Source of the DNA: SB21 sp964415295 | GTDB taxonomy: Bacteria; CLD3; SB21 | NCBI GenBank assembly: GCA_964415295.1 | Contig: CAYPYN010000003.1 | Location: 1-64,000, forward strand | Length of the DNA stretch: 64,000 nucleotides | Reading direction: 5' to 3' | Shown: positions 53,826 through 63,830 of the stretch, one piece after another | How positions within the stretch are numbered: the stretch's first letter is position 1 | Layout: every line of letters begins with the position of its first letter | Made by a program: the position numbers and the translations under genes | The notes under the pieces: generated by a model | The model's input: only the letters and a program-made list of their open reading frames with translations | Databases searched by the model: none | What the model was told of the DNA's origin: nothing

Positions 53826-56800
53826 ATGAAAAAATTGGTACTCCCGGGGAGTTTTATATTCTTGTTCCTAACTTCTTTTCTTATTCCTCAAGCCGCGTCT
53901 GCTCAGACCGACAGCGCGATGTCGTTGACCACCACATCTCAATACGCCCACTTGGGCAATGTGATCACAACCAATAACGATGTGACCATGGAAGCTTGGG
54001 TGTATTGGAGCGGTTCCACGGCGGCCAACCAGCTGATCTTTTATAATGGAAATACAGGAAATGCAGGCTACGGTCTCATGGTCAGTTATCCCGATGGTGA
54101 TAAACTTGCCATTTTGTGCGGTGGGGTTATTTTTCAATCCACTGGGAGATCCTTGTACCAGAACGCATGGAATCATGTGGCTCTTACAAAAAAAGGGAAT
54201 GAGTTCATCCTGTATCTCAATGGCACTCAGGAATACAGTGGTATCTTATTTTCTTATGCCCCTTCGGGTGATTTCATGATTGGAGGTAATCCGGCGGGAT
54301 CAGAATCTTTCAAAGGCTATATCGATGAAGTTCGCGTATGGAATTCAGTCAGGACACCTATAGAACTGTTTAAGAATGCCGGCGCCGCTCTGAGCGGAAC
54401 CGAGACAGGATTGGTTGCTCTATATAATTTTGATGAAGGCAGCGATACGGCATCGATCGTAGATGCGACGGTCAATCATTTTGACCTTTCGACCAATGGA
54501 AATCCGGCCTTTGTTGGTTCGACAGCCGCGAGCAAATTGCTCCGCCAACAGGTTTCCGTAGTTTATTCCGGAGGTACCTCCGCGACGGTGAAGTGGCTTG
54601 CCGATCCACACAATGACGTTACTAACTATGTTATTTATCGCGACCTGTCGCCGAATAATATTAGCACGGCTGTCGGTTCGACGACTTTGGGCCGCTTGGA
54701 TACAACTTTCACCGATACCGGTCTTGATCCGAATACGGTTTACTATTACTCCGTACGAGCCGGTACTCCGGCCGATTCCAGCGATTATTATCGTCCGGCA
54801 TCTGTTTCAACTTATCCCGATGCCGGAAATGCCGGAAATTTTGCTTATGGTCCATATTATGAAGTGTCCAATAATCAGAATATTCCGACCGGCAATAGTC
54901 CGTATACGCTTGAAGCGTGGATAAGGCCCACCAGCATGGGCGATTACGGTATTGTCGGATGGGGAGATTACGGAATATACAATTCTGTCAATGCCCTGCG
55001 TCTCCACAGCAATGGCATACACCATTACTGGTGGAATAATGACCTTTCAATTGAGACGGGTGACATTAGCGGAAGTTGGCATCATGTGGCGGTTACGTAT
55101 GACGGCACGACGAGAAAAATGTATTTTGACGGTATCTTAAGAGCCAGTGATAACCCGGGATCACATACGGTGCCTTTTACCGCTAATTTAACAATCGGAA
55201 AGACCTACGCTTCAGAGTATTTCTACGGCGACATGGATGAACTGCGTATCTGGAATGTTGCAAGGACGGAAGCTGAAATAACCGCTGCCGCCTCCATGCC
55301 GCTTACCGGGCAAGAGACCGGCTTGGTTTCACTCTATCATTTTGACGAATCGGATGGTCAATTCCTGGTTGACCAAGCCGGCGGAAATCACGGAATGGCC
55401 GTTAACGGAGCCATAGGCCGGACCGCATCCGGGGCGCTCAGAATATTTCCGCCGTATTCCGTATTTGCTGTTCCCGGAGATCAGCAGGTGGAATTCACCT
55501 GGACTAACAGCGCTTCGCCGAACATACTAAAGTATGAGTTGTATTTTGCCATTGGCAAGAACGGTGAGCCGACCTTTCTGGATACGGCGGCCGTCGGGGA
55601 AACCTCGCGCGTGATCACATCGGTTGACGGCGGTACGACGCCGCTCACCAACGGTCAGGTCTATCTGTTTGCGGTTCGTGCGGTGGATATCAATGGGCGT
55701 ATCAGCGATTTTGGCAATCATTTGGAAGCCATCCCAACTGTCGGTGCCGGTAATGCCATGGCGCTGGACGGCTATTATCAATATGTCAATGTAAATCATA
55801 ATCCAGAATTCAATTTTGCAGATTCTATCACGATCAGTGCCTGGATCAAGACGATGGACGGTAGTGAGCGATATATTACAACCAAATCGGAAGATTCCTG
55901 GTATTTGGCTATCAACGGGGGGAACTCGGGAAACGACGGTAAAGTTTCCTTTTGGCTCAACGGTCCTTCGAATAGTCCCGGATGGACTCACAGCGCCACC
56001 CGCGTTGACGACGGACTATGGCATCATGTAGCCGCGACGTATGATGGGTATTCTCTGAAGATCTATGTGGACGGCCACTTGTCGACGGATGTGCCGGCCG
56101 TTGGAACGATTTACACCGGTTCCAACTATGTTCAGATCGCAGCGCGAAATGGCGGAAACACCTTTAACGGCGAGATTGACGAACTGAGTTTTTGGAAAAA
56201 AACTCTTTCTGAACCGGAGATACGATCCCACATATTCAGCCCTATCCGTGGCGATGAAAACGGATTGATCGCTCTGTATCATTTTAATGAGCCCGATGCA
56301 GACAATTATTTGTCCGATGGCGTTCATGGTATTCACAATGGGACTTTCCAGATTAGCGAGAGTTCTATCAATATGGTCCCATCGGGAGCAATGGTGCCGC
56401 CATTCCCTCCGGCTGGACTTTATGCGACAGCCGACACCGGACGTGTCAAACTTCACTGGCAAGCCAATTTTGAGTCGGGCTTTCAGCGTTACCGCATTTT
56501 TGTTTCCGATACGTCGGATTTTTCGAATATCATCAAAAGAGACTCTACATTAGCCGGAAATGTCAACGATACTACCAAAACCATATCCGGGTTGACAAAC
56601 TTCAAGACTTATTATTTCCGAATTACCGCAGTTCTCAATGACGGAACGGAAAGCGTATTTTCATCAACTATTGAAGCGACACCAACCTTTTTTCAAAACG
56701 TTCCATTCACATTTCCTGATCTTGAAGATAAGAATCTCGCTTGGGGTGATTACGATGACGATGGGGATTATGACCTGTTAGTAGTTGGAGGAAACAGCCA

Positions 56801-59800
56801 CTACGGCGGTGGTTTTGCAACTATATATAAGAACACCAGCGGTACTTTTACTGAACAGAGTCTGGGTTTTGAAGCAACCGCATGGGGTACCTCGGCTTCA
56901 TGGTGCGACTATAATAACGATGGACGCCTTGATGTATCATATATGGGTGCAACCGGAAGCGGAAACCGGATATTCAAGCTTTATGAGAACAATGGAAACG
57001 GCACGTTCACGGATGTTCCTACGGCTATTCAAGGAATCTCGAAAGGATGGATGAGCTGGGCCGATTTCGACAATGATGGTGACCAGGATGTTGTCTTAAT
57101 GGGTGATGTCGGAGACGCCTCGGGTACCCGAGTATATCGCAATGATGGCAACGGCAATTTCACACTTATTGATGCCGGGCTTGCCAATCTTCAACGCGGT
57201 TCCATGGCGTGGGCCGATTATGATAAAGACGGCGATATGGATCTTTTGATGGCTGGGACAACCGACGGAGGTAATTACGGCCGTTCTGTATATCTCTATC
57301 GCAATGATGGAAACGGCGGAACAAGTTGGTCTGATGTGACGGTTTCAGCCTTTGATTTACCCGTCGAAACGTCACCTGAAGGAGTTGTCGCTGGAGCCTG
57401 CTCATTTGGCGATTTGAATAACGACGGATATCCGGATATCATTTATACCGGCGGGACCGGCGGGGCAAGAATTTTCAAGATCTATTTGAATGACGGCGAT
57501 GGAACGTTCACCGATCAATTTAATTCACTTGTCGGCGTTACCAAGGGTATAACCAGTCTTGGCGATTTTGATAACGACGGAGATTTGGACATTCTTGTCT
57601 CCGGTGAAAATACCACTGGTTTGTATCAGGGCTATCTTGACTACATAACCTACATTGCAGAAAATGACGGTAACGGAAATTTTACTATGCTTAACTCTGG
57701 AACGGATCAGATCGGAGGATATTACAGGGTCAATGCATCCGGAGGTTGGAATGATTATGACCGTGACGGGGACCTTGACATTGTTGTTGGCGGACAAAAC
57801 CGAAATGCCCAAAATGTTATTCGTTTGTATAAGAATATTTCTAGCGGAACGAAAAATACGGCGCCGTCGGACCCAAGTTTTGCAGGAATGACCTCTGCCG
57901 TTTCTTTGGATACGGTGCGCTTAAGTTGGACACCTTCGACCGATGCCCAGACGCCATCGGCCGGATTGACGTATAACATCCGCGTTGGCTCTGCTTCCGC
58001 AGGTGTGGATGTCATGTCGCCAATGGCTAAAGTTACAGGCGGGGCGCTCGGCGGCGGCTTCCGATATGTTTTTGAAAACGGCAATACGAGTCAGAGCACT
58101 TCATGGATGCTTCAGGGATTGGCGGACGGGACGTATTTTTGGAGTGTTGAAGCGATAGATCAAATCTATCGTAACTCCAAATTCCAGGCGGAGAAATCAT
58201 TTACCATCGACGGTGTGCCGTCGGCCCCTGTCGGACTGGTGGCGTCATCGGCTGTGAGCGCGGTAAATCTTCAGTGGAGTCCGTTCAATAAATCCGATGT
58301 CAGCAAATACTTCATCTATGCCAGCGGAATAGATGATGTCTATACGTTGGTGGATTCATCAATCGTGACGAACAAGCTGGTAACTAAGGCAAATGACACA
58401 ACGGCTATTCAAAACGGCAATATATATTATTTCAAGATCACCGCGATGGACCAGAATGGATATATGAGCCCGTTTTCGGAGATTGTCAGCGCGATCCCTT
58501 CACTTACGCCTGGGAAGTGGTTTGTTAATCACACGGGCGATGATGGCCAGGGCTATACGTTGCGTGAGGTCATTGACTCAACTAATCTGAGTACGCAGCC
58601 GGATACCATTGTATTTAAGCTGCCTATCGGTTCGGTGATCCAATTGAACAGCGGCTTGCCTCCTTTGAGTACCGGCCACACAGTGATTGACGGAGACAGT
58701 AATGCCGACGGTGTTCCGGATATTCAAGTTCTACACGGCTGGTACGACGACGCTTTTACGATCTCTTCATCGAATAATATCATCAAAGGCCTGGTCATAG
58801 GCAGCAACTACGGTACGAGCGGCGGAGGAAATGCGATCGTTATTTCCGGAGCGGATGCGCACGACAATTACGTGCTTGGTAATTATATTGGTACTGACTT
58901 TTACGGAATGACACAACAAACCACGGGAACCAAAGGGATCGTGATCAGCAATGCTGCCCATGATAACTGGATAGGCAACGGCACTTCGGCAGGAAGAAAT
59001 GTGATCAGCGGCCACAGTTCCAGCGGTATTCAGATCGATGGAAGTTCTGCTTCGTGCGATAATAATAATATTTTGGGCAATATGATCGGGTTAACGGTCG
59101 ATGGTTCGGGGACTTTGCCCAATCAAAATGGAATTTACCTGTATTACAAGAGCAGAAATACGAAGATAGGAAACGGAACCGCAGGCGGACGAAATGTTAT
59201 TTCCGGAAATAGCAATTTCGGAATTTACCTTGATGACAACTATGGTTCCGGCCATATTGAAGGCACTCAGATTTTGGGTAATTATATAGGTACCGATCCA
59301 ACCGGAATGATAGCCATGGGGAACGCGTCCAACGGTATCTATCTTTTCGGTCCCGGTGGCGGCGGAGCATCGGTTATAAAGACTGAAATAGGTGACGGCA
59401 CTACGGGCGGCCTTAACGTCATCAGCGGCAACGGCAGTCACGGGATCTATTTTTATGGAATACTGGTGCATGATAATACCATCGACATGAATTATATAGG
59501 TGTCACAGCCGATGGCTCGGATACATTGGCGAATAACGGGCATGGTATCTATATCTATGAATCATGGAAAAATACTATTTCAAATAATGTTGTTTCAGGT
59601 AACAACGGTAACGGTATTCAAATCGAATCCTATTGGGAGCAGGCTAACGACAATGTTGTGAAGGGCAACAAGATCGGAACGAATGCTGCAGGCACTGCCG
59701 CGATCGGTAACAGCGGCAACGGCATTCATCTGCAAAGCAGTTACAGTACGACCGATAATACGATCATTGGAGGAACGGCCGCCGGTGAAGGAAATCTTAT

Positions 59801-62800
59801 TTCCGGCAATACCGGGTCCGGGATCGCCTTGGGAGAGATAGCTAACGGACAAATTAACCATACTCAGATCCTGGGTAACTACATCGGTACAAACAGCGCC
59901 GGTACGTCTAGAATAGCCAATACGTGGCATGGAATTTATATCTACAACTTTAATGACCAATATACTTCCATAGGAAACGGAACAGCCGCCGGAAGAAATA
60001 TAATCTCAGGTAACGGTCAAAGCGGCATTTGGCTTGAGGGCACTGTATATAATACGGTACTGGGGAATTACATCGGCGTCGATGCAACAGGGAATTCGGC
60101 GTTGCCGAATGACTCCTGCGGTATCGTGATATGGAATTCTTCATTGAACCGTATTGGAAATGGGACTATCGGCGGGCGAAATATAGTTTCGGCCAACGGT
60201 ATGGAAGGAATTGAAATTTATGCGGGGATCAGCAGTGCTGCGAGCGATAATTATATCGGCGGGAATTATGTAGGGGTAGGTGCCAATGGTTCGACGGCGC
60301 TGGGCAATGCTGGCCACGGTGTTGAATTTGAAGCGCTCGATATCTTTGATGAAGTAGCATTTGACACCGTTACGGCCAATATCATTGCGCATAACGGTGA
60401 AGACGGTATTCACATGGAAAGTATGGCCAATCCGGGCGGAGGAGGGCAAGTTCTCGGCGGCGGTGAGCAGCTTATTTCTGGAAAGGGTCGGATATCCTAC
60501 TCGGGAGCAAACAATAACCCGCTTTTAGGAAACAGAATTTTCCTGAATACCGGTAAAGGGATTGCTTTAGAGAATTATGCAAACAGCGGTGTACTTCCTC
60601 CCGCTATTTCCGATGTTTCAAACTTTACCGTGTCCGGAACCGGCATCATCGGTGCCGCTGTGGAAGTATATCAGGACACGGACGACGAAGGCCAATATCT
60701 ATTAGGAGCAACGACAGTCGATGGTTCGGGCAATTGGTCGATTTCTCATAACGTATTTCCGGGCTTGCATATCACGGCTATTCAAGATAGCGCCGGCAAT
60801 ACTTCTGAATTTTCGGCGCCAATGACGGTAGTCAGCGGCACGTTGGTGGCGGATTTTGCTTCCTTGAACTTCGGTAATATTCTCTATGGAAGCACGGATT
60901 CATTGACGGTCAAAGTCTGGACGGTCGGAAATCCATTATATGTATCCGGTGCATCAATCGTGACAGCGAATTTCACCTTTACTGGAAGTTCATTGCCCGA
61001 TACGCTTTTCTTGAATGACACAATGCAGTTTAAAGTGAAATTCCATCCGACTACTTTTGGATCTTTTGCCGACACTTTGTTATTCCAGTCCAGCGGAGGC
61101 GATATGAAGATCGCGTTGTCCGGCACAGGCTTGCCGGGAACGCTGGCAACGACTGCGGCGAATTACGATTTTGGTAATATTTATCTCGGCGACAGCGCGA
61201 GCTTTAGTTTGAAAGTGTTTACCTCCACAGGTTCCGTCGACATCTCGGCATTGACTTCGAATGGCGGAGCATTTTCAGGTGCGGCCGTGCCGGCGCCCCC
61301 GGGTGTGATCGATCCGGGTGACACGACGGTCGTGACGGTGAAGTTCAAACCGACCGCGCTAGGTACTTCGCGTGATACATTGCGATTCATTAATAATTCT
61401 ACGGTGTCTCCATTTGAGATTGTCTTATCCGGCGGAGCTATTCCGGGCGTTTTAGGAACTACGGCACCGGCCATTGCATTTGGCAATATTCAGGTCGGCG
61501 ACAGTGCCACGCAAAAAGTGAAGTTGTATGCGCGGTTCGGGGATGTGAGTCTCAGCAGCGCCTCGCTTCCTATCCCGCAATTAGCTTTGTCCGTGAATCC
61601 GAGTCTGCCGGCGGTCCTTCACAAAAACGACACGGCGGAATTTACCATTACATACAAACCCGACGCGTTTGTTCCGCTGGTGGATACGTTGCGGGTTTTC
61701 AATTCCTCTCTGGTTTCGCCTTTCTCCATACCTGTCAGCGGAAACGGCGCCGGAGGAAATCTCGGTGTGTCACTAAGTGCACTGGATTTCGGCACTGTGA
61801 TCATCGGTGACAGCATAACACAGCAGGTTAAGGTTTTCAGTACCTTCGGCCTGGTCGCAGTTAATAATGCATTCCTAAGTTCCGGAACACATTATTCTAT
61901 AAATACGGTTCCGGCATTACCTCAGACGATTCAGTCGGGCGACACGATCGTGGCGTTGGTCAAGTTCAAGCCGTCAAACGCCGCCGTACTGAGCGACACG
62001 CTGAATATCGGCAACAATTCGTCGGTCAATCCTCTTCAGGTAACCTTGAGCGGAACGGGTAAGGCGAACACGCCGCCGAGACCGTTTAGTGTAAAGGCGT
62101 TGGCGGGTAATCTGACGAATGATCTGACGCCGGTGATCAGTTGGGAAGGAAGAGGAGATGCGGACGGAGATGCGGTAACGTATGCGCTGGAGGTATCGAA
62201 GAATGCGAACATGTCGAGTCCTCAGGTGACGCAAGGTTCGATCACGGATACGGTGTTTACGATAGGGACGAACCTGGATCAGGTGGCGTTGTATTACTAT
62301 AGAGTGACAGCGACGGATACGCGGGGCGGATCGACGCAGAGCAATGTAGGTTATTTCAGGACGGACGGACAGGCGCCGGTGGCGGTGATCGGAGCGTTGA
62401 CGCTGGATGTGGTTCCGGTGAAGGATTACCTGCAGGTGTATGCGGCAGTGAACGAGAAGCTAAAGACGGATACGGTTCGGTTTGTGATGAATAGCGTTGT
62501 GGATAACAGCCATACGCTCGTGGCGTTGGGTAATAATGTGTATTATACGGAATACCGGCTGAACGCGTCAGGGACGCTGGAGATCCGGGTGACGGGAACG
62601 GATTCGGCGGGCAATTATCTGAGCCAGACGCAGAGTTATGCGATCGCAGGCGTGAGTAAGGAAGCGGCTCTGAGTATAGAGGCGAGCGGCGTGGAGATCA
62701 GTGGAGCCAAGGGCAGCGTGAAGGGCGACGGGTATATACTGGTGAGCCGAGAGGATGGAGATCAGGATCAGGAGCAGAGGGCGGAGCTGGGCAAGGCGTT

Positions 62801-63410
62801 ACGGGGAGAGCAGGTGACGCTGAACAAGGGAGAAGCGTCATGGGCGACGAGGGATAACGCGTGGGCGCAGGTAGGCACGGGGATAGAGATCATAAGCACG
62901 GTGAAGCTTGCGAAGACGATCACGGTGAAGGTGAGGTATACGGAAGAGGATCTGGGTGAGGTGACGATGCGTTATCCGGAGATGGATGAGCGTAAGGTAG
63001 GTATATACCGTGAAGAGTCAGGGAACTGGGTTTATGAAGGCGGGGAAGGAGGAGGCCATGCGGTGACGGCGAAGATGAGTAAGACGGGCCGTATCGCGTT
63101 GTTCTACAATCCGGAGCATGAGTTTTTGCCCAGGAGTATAGAGCTGGCACAGAATTATCCGAACCCGTTCAATCCGACGACCACGATCCGCTTTGGTTTG
63201 CCGGAAGAGGGCAAGGTGAAGCTGGTGGTGTATAACGTATTGGGTCAGAAGGTGAAGGAGCTATTGAATGAGAGCCGGGGTGCGGGATATCATACGGTGA
63301 TGTGGAACGGAAGGAACGAGACGGGAGAGCAGGTTTCGAGCGGGTTATACATATACCGTATAGAGACGGCCAAGGGCGTTCAGGCGAAGAAGATGCTGTT
63401 AGTCAAGTAA
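53826..63410 (+). CDS. Giant mosaic T9SS-exported surface protein
   Basis: A 3194-residue protein. Order of parts: signal peptide (1-27); three LamG-like domains (about 30-220, 335-535, 645-850), each followed by an FN3 domain; seven FG-GAP/VCBS repeats with calcium-type DxDxDGxxD loops (about 957-1338); two FN3 domains (about 1345-1555); a CSLREA-like start (FVNHTGDDGQGYTLREVID, near 1564) and a long right-handed beta-helix of NxISGNxxxGI / GNYIGT repeats (to about 2245); four HYDIN/choice-of-anchor repeats (about 2342-2745, each with FGN-x-x-x-GDS); an FN3-like domain; and the T9SS sorting domain with YPNPFNP at 3111-3117. It is probably a large adhesin or cell-surface fibre. GAGGA precedes the ATG. 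The last 450 codons differ in codon use (see the entry at 62065). Confidence 0.92.
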   Translation: MKKLVLPGSFIFLFLTSFLIPQAASAQTDSAMSLTTTSQYAHLGNVITTNNDVTMEAWVYWSGSTAANQLIFYNGNTGNAGYGLMVSYPDGDKLAILCGGVIFQSTGRSLYQNAWNHVALTKKGNEFILYLNGTQEYSGILFSYAPSGDFMIGGNPAGSESFKGYIDEVRVWNSVRTPIELFKNAGAALSGTETGLVALYNFDEGSDTASIVDATVNHFDLSTNGNPAFVGSTAASKLLRQQVSVVYSGGTSATVKWLADPHNDVTNYVIYRDLSPNNISTAVGSTTLGRLDTTFTDTGLDPNTVYYYSVRAGTPADSSDYYRPASVSTYPDAGNAGNFAYGPYYEVSNNQNIPTGNSPYTLEAWIRPTSMGDYGIVGWGDYGIYNSVNALRLHSNGIHHYWWNNDLSIETGDISGSWHHVAVTYDGTTRKMYFDGILRASDNPGSHTVPFTANLTIGKTYASEYFYGDMDELRIWNVARTEAEITAAASMPLTGQETGLVSLYHFDESDGQFLVDQAGGNHGMAVNGAIGRTASGALRIFPPYSVFAVPGDQQVEFTWTNSASPNILKYELYFAIGKNGEPTFLDTAAVGETSRVITSVDGGTTPLTNGQVYLFAVRAVDINGRISDFGNHLEAIPTVGAGNAMALDGYYQYVNVNHNPEFNFADSITISAWIKTMDGSERYITTKSEDSWYLAINGGNSGNDGKVSFWLNGPSNSPGWTHSATRVDDGLWHHVAATYDGYSLKIYVDGHLSTDVPAVGTIYTGSNYVQIAARNGGNTFNGEIDELSFWKKTLSEPEIRSHIFSPIRGDENGLIALYHFNEPDADNYLSDGVHGIHNGTFQISESSINMVPSGAMVPPFPPAGLYATADTGRVKLHWQANFESGFQRYRIFVSDTSDFSNIIKRDSTLAGNVNDTTKTISGLTNFKTYYFRITAVLNDGTESVFSSTIEATPTFFQNVPFTFPDLEDKNLAWGDYDDDGDYDLLVVGGNSHYGGGFATIYKNTSGTFTEQSLGFEATAWGTSASWCDYNNDGRLDVSYMGATGSGNRIFKLYENNGNGTFTDVPTAIQGISKGWMSWADFDNDGDQDVVLMGDVGDASGTRVYRNDGNGNFTLIDAGLANLQRGSMAWADYDKDGDMDLLMAGTTDGGNYGRSVYLYRNDGNGGTSWSDVTVSAFDLPVETSPEGVVAGACSFGDLNNDGYPDIIYTGGTGGARIFKIYLNDGDGTFTDQFNSLVGVTKGITSLGDFDNDGDLDILVSGENTTGLYQGYLDYITYIAENDGNGNFTMLNSGTDQIGGYYRVNASGGWNDYDRDGDLDIVVGGQNRNAQNVIRLYKNISSGTKNTAPSDPSFAGMTSAVSLDTVRLSWTPSTDAQTPSAGLTYNIRVGSASAGVDVMSPMAKVTGGALGGGFRYVFENGNTSQSTSWMLQGLADGTYFWSVEAIDQIYRNSKFQAEKSFTIDGVPSAPVGLVASSAVSAVNLQWSPFNKSDVSKYFIYASGIDDVYTLVDSSIVTNKLVTKANDTTAIQNGNIYYFKITAMDQNGYMSPFSEIVSAIPSLTPGKWFVNHTGDDGQGYTLREVIDSTNLSTQPDTIVFKLPIGSVIQLNSGLPPLSTGHTVIDGDSNADGVPDIQVLHGWYDDAFTISSSNNIIKGLVIGSNYGTSGGGNAIVISGADAHDNYVLGNYIGTDFYGMTQQTTGTKGIVISNAAHDNWIGNGTSAGRNVISGHSSSGIQIDGSSASCDNNNILGNMIGLTVDGSGTLPNQNGIYLYYKSRNTKIGNGTAGGRNVISGNSNFGIYLDDNYGSGHIEGTQILGNYIGTDPTGMIAMGNASNGIYLFGPGGGGASVIKTEIGDGTTGGLNVISGNGSHGIYFYGILVHDNTIDMNYIGVTADGSDTLANNGHGIYIYESWKNTISNNVVSGNNGNGIQIESYWEQANDNVVKGNKIGTNAAGTAAIGNSGNGIHLQSSYSTTDNTIIGGTAAGEGNLISGNTGSGIALGEIANGQINHTQILGNYIGTNSAGTSRIANTWHGIYIYNFNDQYTSIGNGTAAGRNIISGNGQSGIWLEGTVYNTVLGNYIGVDATGNSALPNDSCGIVIWNSSLNRIGNGTIGGRNIVSANGMEGIEIYAGISSAASDNYIGGNYVGVGANGSTALGNAGHGVEFEALDIFDEVAFDTVTANIIAHNGEDGIHMESMANPGGGGQVLGGGEQLISGKGRISYSGANNNPLLGNRIFLNTGKGIALENYANSGVLPPAISDVSNFTVSGTGIIGAAVEVYQDTDDEGQYLLGATTVDGSGNWSISHNVFPGLHITAIQDSAGNTSEFSAPMTVVSGTLVADFASLNFGNILYGSTDSLTVKVWTVGNPLYVSGASIVTANFTFTGSSLPDTLFLNDTMQFKVKFHPTTFGSFADTLLFQSSGGDMKIALSGTGLPGTLATTAANYDFGNIYLGDSASFSLKVFTSTGSVDISALTSNGGAFSGAAVPAPPGVIDPGDTTVVTVKFKPTALGTSRDTLRFINNSTVSPFEIVLSGGAIPGVLGTTAPAIAFGNIQVGDSATQKVKLYARFGDVSLSSASLPIPQLALSVNPSLPAVLHKNDTAEFTITYKPDAFVPLVDTLRVFNSSLVSPFSIPVSGNGAGGNLGVSLSALDFGTVIIGDSITQQVKVFSTFGLVAVNNAFLSSGTHYSINTVPALPQTIQSGDTIVALVKFKPSNAAVLSDTLNIGNNSSVNPLQVTLSGTGKANTPPRPFSVKALAGNLTNDLTPVISWEGRGDADGDAVTYALEVSKNANMSSPQVTQGSITDTVFTIGTNLDQVALYYYRVTATDTRGGSTQSNVGYFRTDGQAPVAVIGALTLDVVPVKDYLQVYAAVNEKLKTDTVRFVMNSVVDNSHTLVALGNNVYYTEYRLNASGTLEIRVTGTDSAGNYLSQTQSYAIAGVSKEAALSIEASGVEISGAKGSVKGDGYILVSREDGDQDQEQRAELGKALRGEQVTLNKGEASWATRDNAWAQVGTGIEIISTVKLAKTITVKVRYTEEDLGEVTMRYPEMDERKVGIYREESGNWVYEGGEGGGHAVTAKMSKTGRIALFYNPEHEFLPRSIELAQNYPNPFNPTTTIRFGLPEEGKVKLVVYNVLGQKVKELLNESRGAGYHTVMWNGRNETGEQVSSGLYIYRIETAKGVQAKKMLLVK
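58900..60330 (+). repeat. Beta-helix coding repeats
   Basis: About ten imperfect repeats of roughly 120-180 bases encode G-N-G-T-A-G-G-R-N-V-I-S-G-N and I-L-G-N-Y-I-G-T-D units. The DNA copies share phrases such as ATCAGCGG and AATTATATAGG but have diverged, so they are an old protein repeat rather than a recent tandem expansion. Confidence 0.7.
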
Positions 63411-63830
63411 CCGGTGAGCAATGGCTAATGAGTAATGCATAACAAGCAGTGAACGTTGACAGGATCTTCCATGAATAAAATGACCCAATGGCGTAATAGA
63501 TCAATGACATATAATCGGAGGGATAGGATATGAATAAAGCACTGAGATATTTAGCAAGCCTGGCGCTTCTTACGGTGATGAGTTGCGGTGAGGACACGGT
63601 GGTGCCGGCGTTGGATGAGGGATGGAGTTTATGGGAGAGCGGGTTGTATGCGGAGGCGCATGTGAAGTTCACCGAAGCCGGCGGTATGGAGGGATTGAAC
63701 GGTTTGGGGTGGACGACCTTGAAGATGGATTCGATGGACAGGGCGGAGGTATATTTTGCGATCGCGGCGGTGGGAGGTGAGGATACGCTTACCGATGCGA
63801 TGGCGGGATTGGCGATAGCGGCCTGGCAGC
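62065..63830. other. Block of atypical codon use spanning a gene end, a spacer and the next gene start
   Basis: From about 62065 synonymous choice shifts to NCG and G-ending codons. By hand count about 31 of 37 Ala codons up to 63410 are GCG, while upstream parts of the same gene mix all four. Thr, Pro and Ser codons show the same trend (ACG, CCG, TCG). The + strand becomes purine-rich. The pattern continues past the 120-base spacer into the lipoprotein gene and fades after about 63830. The block covers the FN3-like and T9SS tail modules. Confidence 0.65.

Noticed and set aside
58900..60330. Repeats considered as a CRISPR array
   Set aside because: They are in frame, diverged, of variable length and encode a beta-helix; no fixed direct repeat and no cas genes.
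63510..63515. TATAAT before the last lipoprotein gene
   Set aside because: A start point from it would fall after the ribosome site at 63517, so it cannot serve as the -10 of this gene; the -35 is also absent.
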